Shown one piece after another: positions 1 through 5,366 of a stretch of DNA of 8,012 bases. Source of the DNA: Patescibacteria group bacterium UBA2135 (lineage in GTDB: Bacteria > Patescibacteriota > Minisyncoccia > Phycocordibacterales > UBA2135); assembly GCA_002327685.1 (NCBI GenBank), contig DCXN01000031.1, forward strand, positions 1 to 8,012, in the 5' to 3' direction. Positions within the stretch are counted from its first letter, which is position 1, and each line of letters begins with the position of its first letter. Below the pieces are notes generated by a model, which saw nothing but the letters and a program-made list of their open reading frames with translations, did not search any database and had not been told where the DNA came from. The translations under genes and the position numbers were made by a program.

Positions 1-16
1 GAAGCGGCGGAAGCAA

Positions 17-96
17 AACCAACATTTCCTTTCAATTTTTTGCGGCTCCCCCCTGCACCCCCCGCCGTTTTTTTGAAAGGCAAGGAAATGTTGGTT
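17..96. repeat. Imperfect inverted repeat at left edge
   Basis: The 15-mer AACCAACATTTCCTT (17-31) is exactly complementary to 82-96, and TTCAA (31-35) can also pair with TTGAA (73-77) if the bulge at 78-81 is looped out. The loop is about 37 nt and C-rich. A second hairpin, CACGCGC-TCC-GCGCGTG, follows at 176-192. The stretch 1-408 carries no gene I can support. Its open frames have no domain-like composition, and two of them run through the 114-bp repeat. The function is unknown; this may be a remnant of an older mobile element end. Confidence 0.6.
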
Positions 97-239
97 GTGC
101 GGCGCGCGAGGTACGAGTGCGCCCGAGGCGCGGAATCACCACGCAATCGGAGCGTACGATTCAGTTCCGAGTTTCCACGCGCTCCGCGCGTGCGTCAGGC
201 GTTCCGCTCAAAAAATGTTCGAGCGAAGTCGTATAATTC

Positions 240-353
240 CACCAAAATCAAACTTTCGGATTTTTTCCCGATTGATTCGGCGGCGCGTTGCGCCGCAAAG
301 TAGGCAGGCAAAGGGTTTCCGCGCGCTTCGCGCGCGGCCAAACGGAGGTTCGA
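240..353 (+). repeat. Left copy of 114-bp inverted repeat
   Basis: This copy matches the reverse complement of 1780-1893 at 112 of 114 positions with no gaps. The two differences are G versus T at the centre of GGCAGGC/GGCATGC, and G versus A in AACGGAGG/AACGAAGG. It begins CACCAAAATC and ends GGAGGTTCGA. It can fold into three successive hairpins: AATCAA/TTGATT with TCGG/CCGA (246-277), GCGGCGC-GTT-GCGCCGC (280-296), and CCGCGCGC-TTC-GCGCGCGG (319-337). It ends 55 bp before the recombinase start codon, so it lies in that gene's upstream region. Confidence 0.95.
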
Positions 354-408
354 CATCCCTTGCGATTTTAAGTATTTGCTTTGCCCAATTATTAACTAAC
401 GAAAATAT

Positions 409-2007
409 ATGAGCATGAACAATCAAACAAAATATTTCATATACGCCCGCAAGTCCACTGATGTGGAAGATAAGCAAGTGCGGTCTATTGAAGATCAGAT
501 CGCAGAATTGCGCGCCTTTGCCAAACAAGAGAGTTTGAATGTCATTGATACTTTTATTGAAAAACAATCAGCCAAAATCCCCGGCAGGCCGATATTTGGT
601 GAGATGTTGAAAAAAATTGAGAGTGGTGAGGCCACGGGGATTTTGTCTTGGCACCCCGATAGATTGGCGCGCAATTCTGTGGATGGCGGAAAAATTATCT
701 ACCTCATTGATTGCGGGCGTATTGCGGCGTTGAAGTTTCCGCAGTTTTGGTTTGAATCAACGCCGCAAGGAAAGTTCATGCTCAATATTGCATTTGGGCA
801 AAGCAAATACTATGTGGATTCTCTTTCCGAAAACACGAAGCGTGGTTTGCGCCAAAAAGTTAGACGCGGTGAATATCCGAGCGTTGCGCCTATCGGCTAC
901 ATAAATGATGTTCGGGCAAAATCAATCATGGTGGACAAAAAGAAAGCTCGGATTATTCGCCAAGCGTTCGAATTGTACGCAAAAGGAAATTCTCGGCTGG
1001 AGGACATCTGCGACTTTTTGGCGCACCGCGAGATAAAATCCCGCGGCGGAAAGAAAATCCACAAGACGAGGGCGACTTTTATCCTCTCCAACCCTTTTTA
1101 CACTGGATTATTTCGCTACGCTGGCGAAATACACGAAGGCAATTACGAGCCAATCATCACAAAGAAACTTTTTGATACGGCGCAAGAAGTTTTGCAAAAA
1201 AGAGGACGACCAAGACACAAACAGAAAAATGAACCGCAAGCGTTCTGCGGCCTCATCTCTTGCGCCGAATGCGGAATGATGATAACTGCCGAAAAGCAAA
1301 AGGGTCATGTATATTATCGCTGTACAAAAAAGAGCAAGCAAAAATGCTCACAACCCTATGTGCGAGAGGAAGAATTAAATCGGCAGTTATCATCCAAAAT
1401 GCAAAAAGTTTCTTTGCGTACGGATTGGGCGGATAAGTTATTGAAAATGGCAGAAGCGGACAAAGAGAAATCCGCCCAATCCGTTTCTGCTTTTGCTCAA
1501 GAAGTAAATGGAAAAATTAAAAATATCAATGTTAAACTTCAGCGACTTCTTGACGGCTATTTGGAGCAGGACATTGAGCGAGAAGTGTATCGCAAGAAAA
1601 AAGCAAAACTTCTTTCTGAAAAGAAGTCGCTGGAAGAACAAATATTGAAACTTGAGCAAAAGCAGAATGATTGGCTCGAACCGTTCCAAAATTGGATAAA
1701 AGTCGCTTCAAACCTCGTCAAAATCGCAATGGATGATGACCTTTCCCACAAAAAGGTCATAGCCAAAGAAATCTTTGGCTCGAACCTTCGTTTGGCCGCG
1801 CGCGAAGCGCGCGGAAACCCTTTGCATGCCTACTTTGCGGCGCAACGCGCCGCCGAATCAATCGGGAAAAAATCCGAAAGTTTGATTTTGGTGCGGGATG
1901 GGAGAATCGAACTCCCGGTGTCAGTTTGGAAAACTGAAGTGTTACCATTACACCAATCCCGCTTACTTTTAAACTATAACGTCTCTTTCTTCCGAATTCA
2001 AGATTAA
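409..2007 (+). CDS. Large serine recombinase (resolvase/integrase family) with chimeric C-terminal tail
   Basis: This is a site-specific DNA recombinase that cuts and rejoins DNA through a serine nucleophile. The N-terminal resolvase domain (about 7-150) has YARKSTD with Ser16 as the likely nucleophile and the arginine-bearing SWHPDRLARN (80-89). A recombinase domain follows (about 155-270, with PIGY and NPFYTG). Next is a zinc ribbon with Cys285, Cys288, Cys305 and Cys313, then a Lys/Glu-rich coiled coil (about 345-425). The family part seems to end near IFGSNL (455-460). Residues 458-495 are encoded by the right inverted repeat, and about 495-518 are antisense to tRNA-Gly (…GRIELPVSVWKTEVLPLHQ…), so the tail is probably not ancestral protein. 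ATG 409 is the first start before the catalytic domain; ATG 415 is an alternative. No Shine-Dalgarno site is visible. Catalytic residues are intact, so activity is plausible. Confidence 0.93.
   Translation: MSMNNQTKYFIYARKSTDVEDKQVRSIEDQIAELRAFAKQESLNVIDTFIEKQSAKIPGRPIFGEMLKKIESGEATGILSWHPDRLARNSVDGGKIIYLIDCGRIAALKFPQFWFESTPQGKFMLNIAFGQSKYYVDSLSENTKRGLRQKVRRGEYPSVAPIGYINDVRAKSIMVDKKKARIIRQAFELYAKGNSRLEDICDFLAHREIKSRGGKKIHKTRATFILSNPFYTGLFRYAGEIHEGNYEPIITKKLFDTAQEVLQKRGRPRHKQKNEPQAFCGLISCAECGMMITAEKQKGHVYYRCTKKSKQKCSQPYVREEELNRQLSSKMQKVSLRTDWADKLLKMAEADKEKSAQSVSAFAQEVNGKIKNINVKLQRLLDGYLEQDIEREVYRKKKAKLLSEKKSLEEQILKLEQKQNDWLEPFQNWIKVASNLVKIAMDDDLSHKKVIAKEIFGSNLRLAAREARGNPLHAYFAAQRAAESIGKKSESLILVRDGRIELPVSVWKTEVLPLHQSRLLLNYNVSFFRIQD
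1780..1893 (-). repeat. Right copy of 114-bp inverted repeat, contains tRNA-Gly 3' CCA
   Basis: This is the minus-strand counterpart of 240-353, with the same three hairpins in mirror order. Read on the minus strand, it starts with the last acceptor base of tRNA-Gly, then the discriminator A, CCA and AAATC. It therefore forms the immediate 3' trailer of the tRNA. On the plus strand it encodes residues 458-495 of the recombinase. Identity with the left copy stops exactly at 1893: base 1894 differs in the equivalent place. Confidence 0.95.
1889..1962 (-). tRNA. trnG(ucc): tRNA-Gly (anticodon UCC)
   Basis: A full cloverleaf reads on the minus strand. The acceptor GCGGGAT pairs with ATCCCGC, the D stem is GTGT/ACAC, and the anticodon stem TCAGT/ACTGA carries the loop TTTCCAA (anticodon TCC, decoding GGA and, by wobble, other Gly codons). 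The variable loop has 4 nt and the T arm is GGGAG-TTCGATT-CTCCC. Discriminator A is followed by an encoded CCA, giving 74 nt. The CCA lies inside the inverted repeat, whereas tRNA-Pro in this window lacks an encoded CCA. The whole gene is antisense within the recombinase reading frame. Confidence 0.96.
1973..2001 (-). promoter_or_regulatory. Promoter of tRNA-Gly
   Basis: On the minus strand, TTGAAT (2001-1996) and TATAGT (1978-1973) are separated by 17 bp, close to the sigma-70 consensus. The -10 box ends 10 bp before the mature tRNA 5' end, which is the usual distance for a tRNA promoter. It lies inside the last codons of the recombinase frame, so the tRNA transcript runs against the recombinase transcript. 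Confidence 0.7.
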
Positions 2008-2048
2008 ACACAAAACCCTCCGCCTGAGGCGAAGGGTTTTGTGTTTAA
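2004..2048. terminator. Bidirectional rho-independent terminator
   Basis: A long hairpin pairs TTAAACACAAAACCCT (2004-2019) with 2033-2048, with the inner stem CGCC-TGA-GGCG and one C/A mismatch. T-rich flanks lie on both strands (TTTTGTGTTT). It overlaps the recombinase stop codon and sits 20 bp past the stop of the 46-residue minus-strand gene. It can therefore end both convergent transcripts and insulate the tRNA-Gly promoter. Confidence 0.85.
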
Positions 2049-2067
2049 AAGTTAGAGAAATGCGATG

Positions 2068-2208
2068 CTATTCAGTAGCAGGCGCACCTTCTCCTCCTCC
2101 TTCAGTCGCAGGAACTTCAGGAGTAGTAGCAGCATCAGGAGCAACACCTCCTTCAGCAGGAGTAGTACTCTCTTCTCCTTGCACTTGTGTTTCTTCGTCA
2201 AAAACCAT
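2068..2208 (-). CDS. Small acidic low-complexity protein, 46 aa, function unknown
   Basis: The minus-strand frame starts MVFDEETQVQGEESTTPAEG and ends GEGAPATE before TAG. The protein is made almost wholly of Glu, Thr, Pro, Ala and Gly, with PATE/PAEG-like repeats, no Lys, Arg or Cys, and no membrane segment or signal peptide. It is strongly acidic and probably disordered. Support for a real gene is the coherent acidic composition, a single ATG start, and a strong terminator beginning 20 bp past the stop. No Shine-Dalgarno site is visible upstream. Short proteins of this style are, to my recollection, common in Parcubacteria, but I cannot assign a role. A possible AT-rich hairpin (2220-2229 with 2242-2251) precedes the start. 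The opposite-strand and other-frame readings here look like shadows. Confidence 0.68.
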   Translation of the reverse strand: MVFDEETQVQGEESTTPAEGGVAPDAATTPEVPATEGGGEGAPATE

Positions 2209-2314
2209 AGTAATTTTAGTTTTGTTTTCATATGAAAAACTGAAAACAAAAACTGTATTTTACTAATAAATGAATCTAGACCCTTATATTTCCAGCTTGT
2301 GTCCGGAAACAAGA

Positions 2315-2334
2315 ATAACGTGTTTTCACGTTAT
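2315..2334. repeat. Perfect hairpin ATAACGTG-TTTT-CACGTTAT
   Basis: An 8-bp perfect stem with a TTTT loop stands alone in the intergenic region. There is no T tract on either side, so it is not an obvious terminator. It could be an operator or a structural element. Confidence 0.6.
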
Positions 2335-2370
2335 ATCTAAGTCAGTATATACATCGCAAAGCGTTTGTCA

Positions 2371-2494
2371 ATCCCGTACGAAGTAGAACGCGAACATTAG
2401 ATTTTAGACCTTAATATTAAGGGTATTTTGCTTATTCAGGTATTTTTAGAGTTGTGGATAACAAAGCCAGAGCGTTCGCGACTTCGTACGGGAT
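2371..2494. repeat. Interrupted inverted repeat with central palindrome
   Basis: ATCCCGTACGAAGT (2371-2384) plus CGCGAAC (2389-2395) is complementary to GTTCGCG-ACTTCGTACGGGAT (2474-2494). The 21 matching bases are interrupted only by a 4-nt AGAA insert in the left arm. The ~78-bp interior holds a perfect 14-bp palindrome, CCTTAATATTAAGG (2409-2422), and a TGTGGATAA motif. A further pair, GGTAAAT (2500-2506) with ATTTACC (2529-2535), follows directly. The stretch 2209-2666 holds no gene I can support. Confidence 0.8.
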
Positions 2495-2522
2495 CAATCG
2501 GTAAATAGACTCGTGTGGATAT
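2453..2522 (+). other. Two DnaA-box-like 9-mers
   Basis: TGTGGATAA (2453-2461) is the exact reverse complement of the classical DnaA box TTATCCACA. TGTGGATAT (2514-2522) differs from it at the last base. Both lie in the same orientation inside an AT-rich, palindrome-rich gap. The neighbouring genes are not dnaA, dnaN or other origin-linked genes, so a replication-origin role is only a possibility. Confidence 0.35.
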
Positions 2523-2566
2523 GTGTTGATTTACCTTGAAATACAAGGATATTTCCGCGTTTAGGG

Positions 2567-2572
2567 TATAAT
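2567..2572 (+). promoter_or_regulatory. -10 box upstream of the protease gene
   Basis: A perfect TATAAT in the context GGGTATAATGG lies 94 bp upstream of the protease start. No convincing -35 box sits at 16-18 bp; the nearest TTGAAA is 25 bp away. The leader would contain the CCTAAAG repeat hairpin. Confidence 0.5.
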
Positions 2573-2580
2573 GGAATAAC

Positions 2581-2662
2581 TAGGCGCTAGGCTTTAGGCA
2601 CTAGGCGTTAGGAAAAAATAATAAAATTCCTAAAGCCTAAAGCCTAATTTCCTAAAGCCTAA
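2581..2662. repeat. Degenerate CCTAAAG/CTTTAGG repeat block
   Basis: The left half (2581-2612) has four TAGGC-type units: TAGGCGC, TAGGCTT, TAGGCAC, TAGGCGT. The right half (2629-2662) has the complementary CCTAAAG units, including CCTAAAGCCTAAAGCCTAA and CCTAAAGCCTAA. The halves can pair imperfectly around an A-rich centre. The block ends 4 bp before the protease ATG and takes the place of any ribosome binding site. A related block lies at 4132-4164 on the other side of the protease. Confidence 0.85.
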
Positions 2663-2666
2663 TGTT

Positions 2667-3902
2667 ATGTTTGACGCATTATCACAACTCACAATCTCTT
2701 TTTTCCAAAATATTGCGCTTGGCGGCATATGGGTCGTGGCATTTTTTAGTGTAATTTTTAATACATACATTGCACCGCAAATGCCTGCAGATACTTTTTC
2801 ATCCGGAACAAATACACCAGCCATAATAGACGAGACAGACGAACATTATGTGTCAGAGTCACAAGTGAGTAGCAGTGCACAAGCTGACGCGAAACCAGAG
2901 AAGGTAAAAAATGAAACAGTACCTAAAACAGTTAAGGCAATACCAGAGCCGTCTCCCGCAAATCCGGTCTCCTTGGCGAACGAACGTATCGCAGAAGCAA
3001 TTAAACAACTCTCCGCGCCAGAAGAAACGCTAATACCACAAGCGCAACTCAATGAATCTGCTCGAGAGGTGGTTGTAAATATGTTTTGTCTTACCAAAAC
3101 AAGCGGGATGCTTGAGCCCATCACAGGAAGCGGGGTTATCATTGATGAAAAGGGTGTTATTTTAACCAATGCGCACGTTGCCCAGTATCTCCTGCTCAAG
3201 GATTACGGTATTAAAGATTTTTTAAACTGTGTTATCCGCGGTGAAAGCCCAGCAAAACCGCTCTACAAAGCAAAACTCCTGTATATGCCGCCCACTTGGA
3301 TAGAGAAAAATGCATTAAATCTTAAATCACAAAAACCGAAAGGAACTGGTGAGGACGATTACGCCTTGCTTTATATCATCGCGCCAACACGGACTGGAAC
3401 AACGCTTCCTGAAACCATACCTGCGACCTCTTTTGATGTCAGCGCAAGAGATATTAATGTAGATGACCCGGTACTCATCGCCAGCTATCCCGCAGGTTTT
3501 CTTGGTGGAATTGATGTTACGAAAAACTTATGGATATCTTCAAGTATAGCTCGTATCGTGCGACTGTATACATTTAGAGAAATTATCCCTCACACAGAAG
3601 ATGCATTTTCCGTCGGTGGCACAATTATCGCGCAGGAGGGAGCATCTGGTGGCGGAGTATTTAGTTTGAAAACCGGGAAACTCGTAGGGCTTTTGGCAAC
3701 AAGCATCCTTGGAGGAACGACAGACGAGCGAGATTTGCGGGCAATTTCCCTACGACACGTTAATCAGAGCATGCAGGAAAATACTGGTGAAGGGCTTGAA
3801 ACTTTCCTTTCGGGTAACTTAAAACAAAAAAGTGCTGAATTCAACAGCACAATCGCCCCGCAACTGACACAGATTTTGACTGACGTACTTGAGGGGAAAT
3901 AG
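2667..3902 (+). CDS. Membrane-anchored trypsin-like serine protease
   Basis: This is predicted to be an extracytoplasmic serine endopeptidase of the trypsin/HtrA-like fold. One hydrophobic segment (about 15-36) acts as a signal anchor. It is followed by a long, polar, Ser/Glu/Pro-rich linker (about 40-125) that would span the envelope. The protease domain shows a full triad: His170 in GVILTNAHVAQ, Asp231 in GEDDYALLYI and Ser327 in QEGASGGGVFS. Preceding it, GSGVIIDEKG is the usual first strand. No PDZ domain follows Ser327; only about 80 residues remain, ending in a helical tail, so this is not a full DegP/HtrA (which has one or two PDZ domains). ATG 2667 places the membrane segment at the N-terminus; no Shine-Dalgarno site is visible. 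The gene stands alone, bounded by CCTAAAG repeats and a downstream hairpin. The substrate is unknown. Confidence 0.88.
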   Translation: MFDALSQLTISFFQNIALGGIWVVAFFSVIFNTYIAPQMPADTFSSGTNTPAIIDETDEHYVSESQVSSSAQADAKPEKVKNETVPKTVKAIPEPSPANPVSLANERIAEAIKQLSAPEETLIPQAQLNESAREVVVNMFCLTKTSGMLEPITGSGVIIDEKGVILTNAHVAQYLLLKDYGIKDFLNCVIRGESPAKPLYKAKLLYMPPTWIEKNALNLKSQKPKGTGEDDYALLYIIAPTRTGTTLPETIPATSFDVSARDINVDDPVLIASYPAGFLGGIDVTKNLWISSSIARIVRLYTFREIIPHTEDAFSVGGTIIAQEGASGGGVFSLKTGKLVGLLATSILGGTTDERDLRAISLRHVNQSMQENTGEGLETFLSGNLKQKSAEFNSTIAPQLTQILTDVLEGK

Positions 3903-3913
3903 ACAAAAGAAAG

Positions 3914-3956
3914 CCCCCGATATCACGACTGCAATTGAAACGTGAGGGATCGGGGG
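3914..3956 (+). terminator. Hairpin after protease gene
   Basis: CCCCCGAT (3914-3921) pairs with ATCGGGGG (3949-3956), and CACG (3924-3927) with CGTG (3941-3944). It begins 11 bp after the protease stop. The stem is strong, but the downstream side (ACTGGCG) lacks a T tract, so it may be a 3'-end stabiliser or a factor-dependent stop rather than a classical terminator. Confidence 0.55.
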
Positions 3957-4073
3957 ACTGGCGTGCCTGTAGCGGGCATTCACAATGTACCACCTAGAGA
4001 TATTTTATCAAGCATTTTTAACTTTCTCCCCATGATTTCTAAAATACGTTGTAAAATAGGGGCAAATTAGCAT

Positions 4074-4113
4074 GTACTGAAAGCCGCCGGCTATCGCCAG
4101 CGGCTTTCAGTAC
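4074..4113. terminator. Strong hairpin between convergent genes
   Basis: GTACTGAAAGCCGC (4074-4087) pairs perfectly with GCGGCTTTCAGTAC (4100-4113) around a 12-nt loop that can add a GGC/GCC pair. On the plus strand an AT-rich tail with TTTTT follows at 4125-4130. It sits between the convergent protease and MscS-family genes and is best read as a transcription barrier. The interval 3903-4190 otherwise holds only repeats. Confidence 0.65.
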
Positions 4114-4131
4114 TTAATTGAATTATTTTTA

Positions 4132-4164
4132 CCTAATACCTAGAGCCTGACGCCTAAAGCCTAA
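4132..4164. repeat. Second CCTAAAG-type repeat block
   Basis: The units CCTAATA, CCTAGAG, CCTGACG and CCTAAAG, followed by CCTAA, make a degenerate heptamer array. It shares the exact string GCCTAAAGCCTAA with the block at 2581-2662. Together the two blocks bracket the protease gene and its hairpins. Confidence 0.7.
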
Positions 4165-4177
4165 CTCTATCCCTTCG

Positions 4178-4197
4178 CCCTTCAACAAGCTCAGGAC
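4178..4197 (-). repeat. Interspersed TCCTGAGCTTGTTGAAGGG-type repeat
   Basis: On the minus strand this reads GTCCTGAGCTTGTTGAAGGG. It matches a short interspersed motif (TCCTGAGC-TTGTCGAAGGG and variants) that I recall from intergenic regions of many bacterial genomes. Here it overlaps the end of the MscS-family gene, and its TGA is that gene's stop codon (4191-4193). Confidence 0.6.
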
Positions 4198-5282
4198 TTC
4201 GCCATATAGATCGTCTGGGTTGGGTATGCAAAGATAATGTTTTCTTTTTCAAATTGTTCTTTGAGTTTTAAATTAATTGCTTGTTGCGTATCCATATATA
4301 CCGCATATTCACTTGAAAGCACATAATACACCACATCAAAATTAAGAGAAAAATCGCCAAATTCTTTGAGATGTGCACGGTCAAGCCGCGCTATATCTTT
4401 ATGTTCGTTGAATATATCCCGCACCATGTCAGGGATACGCTCTAATTTTTCATTTGACGTTTCGTATGCAACACCAAACGAAAACGATACACGCCGCTCC
4501 TCCATGTGTTTGAAATTCTGCACGCGCGCCGAAGTAAGTTCTTGGTTTGAAATAATAAGCTCCTCTCCTTGAAGCGCTTTGAGTCGTGTTGTTTTAATGC
4601 CAATTTTTTCAACCGTGCCCATCTTGTCACCAACAATGATGAAGTCACCAACACGGAATGGTTTGTCAAAATAGATTGCAAATGAAGAAAAGAGGTCGCT
4701 CAAAATATTCTGTAACGCAAATGCAATTGCAATACCACCGATACCTAGCCCCGCAACAAGTGAAGTGATATTAATACCTAAATTAGAAAGTATCATTAGG
4801 ATTCCAATTGCCCACAATGCCATTTTCCCAATTGTTCCCAACGCAGAGATAGCAGACCGCGTAGTTGGATCCTCATCTCCGGCAAAACGTTTCGTAAGAA
4901 TAAAATTAATAAGAATTTGAAGCGCAACGACAACCTGATAGACAATCCAAACAATAAGGATTGTTTCTATAACGCCCTGCGTGAAAGAAGATAACTTTAA
5001 TATCTTTACTGCAAAATAGAATGCGAGGAATGAATAAAATGGCGGACGTAAACTTTTTACAATTTCAATCAGCGTATCATCAATGTCCGTTTTCGTTTTT
5101 TTGGCAATGCGAAATAGGTTACGCAAAATAAGCCACTGAAAAATTTTGAAAACAACAAGAAGCGCGACAAATGCAATAACCGCTTCAACATATATAGCAA
5201 GCGTGTTACTGAATACTTTAGTAGCAGAATTTACACCGATTTGCGTTAGAAACGTTTCAATAAATGGTTTAAGGAAATTCAT
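4191..5282 (-). CDS. MscS-family mechanosensitive ion channel
   Basis: This inner-membrane channel opens under membrane tension and releases solutes during hypo-osmotic shock. The N-terminal part has hydrophobic helices at about 28-55, 81-96, 103-128 and 150-170. The pore-lining third helix of the family follows with GLGIGGIAIAFALQNILSD (178-196), matching the Ala/Gly-packed MscS pore. FDKPFRVGDFI (205-215) is the signature entry to the beta domain. Next come KIGIKTTRLKALQGEELIISN (226-246) and a C-terminal alpha/beta domain (about 262-355). At 363 residues it is longer than E. coli MscS (about 286) because of extra N-terminal helices. The start ATG at 5282 has no clear ribosome site. The stop lies in an interspersed repeat. 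A perfect 20-bp palindrome lies 85 bp upstream and could be regulatory. Confidence 0.94.
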   Translation of the reverse strand: MNFLKPFIETFLTQIGVNSATKVFSNTLAIYVEAVIAFVALLVVFKIFQWLILRNLFRIAKKTKTDIDDTLIEIVKSLRPPFYSFLAFYFAVKILKLSSFTQGVIETILIVWIVYQVVVALQILINFILTKRFAGDEDPTTRSAISALGTIGKMALWAIGILMILSNLGINITSLVAGLGIGGIAIAFALQNILSDLFSSFAIYFDKPFRVGDFIIVGDKMGTVEKIGIKTTRLKALQGEELIISNQELTSARVQNFKHMEERRVSFSFGVAYETSNEKLERIPDMVRDIFNEHKDIARLDRAHLKEFGDFSLNFDVVYYVLSSEYAVYMDTQQAINLKLKEQFEKENIIFAYPTQTIYMAKS

Positions 5283-5366
5283 GGTAAATTGATTAAATTA
5301 TTGTTTTTAAACTAACATACTTAAGATTTTGTTTCAATAAAGGCTTCTGGCAACAGAACTATATTG

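Larger units (their letters stand above)
240..1893 (+). mobile_element. Serine-recombinase element with 114-bp inverted ends, abutting tRNA-Gly
   Basis: What is seen: two nearly identical 114-bp inverted repeats with their CACCA ends pointing outward, enclosing about 1.4 kb that holds only a large serine recombinase gene. The outer end of the right repeat coincides with the 3' end of tRNA-Gly. No target-site duplication is visible: the bases outside the left end (…TATAATTC) do not match those outside the right end. Large serine recombinases normally integrate or excise DNA between directly oriented att sites and invert DNA between inverted ones. I therefore infer either an invertible unit or an insertion unit with long terminal repeats. 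An alternative is that the repeat is a dispersed chromosomal sequence present twice by coincidence. Confidence 0.55.

Noticed and set aside
213..244. Possible tRNA 3' end at the left repeat (GTTCGAGCGAAG followed by TTCCACCA)
   Set aside because: Placing a T arm and acceptor at the required distances gives no pairing (GTTCG against TCGTA), and no 5' half is present.
40..567. Open frames overlapping the left flank and left repeat on both strands
   Set aside because: They run through the 114-bp repeat and into the recombinase on the wrong strand or frame, and have Arg/Ala/Ser-rich composition typical of GC-rich noncoding DNA.
1757..2011. Minus-strand frame through tRNA-Gly and the right repeat
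   Set aside because: It is a read-through of the tRNA, its promoter and the repeat; there is no protein family signal.
2039..2312. Plus-strand and alternative minus-strand frames opposite the 46-residue gene
   Set aside because: Their Ser/Pro- or Leu/Lys-rich low complexity is what the acidic frame produces when shifted or reversed; the acidic frame ends neatly before a terminator.
2315..2540. Confident call of a chromosomal replication origin
   Set aside because: Only one exact DnaA box and one near match, with no origin-linked genes next to it; kept as a finding only.
2581..2662. CRISPR array
   Set aside because: Units are 7 bp, degenerate and contiguous, without spacers of constant length, and no cas genes are nearby.
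4366..4681. Frames inside the MscS-family gene in other phases
   Set aside because: They are shadows of a well-conserved coding region with no independent features.
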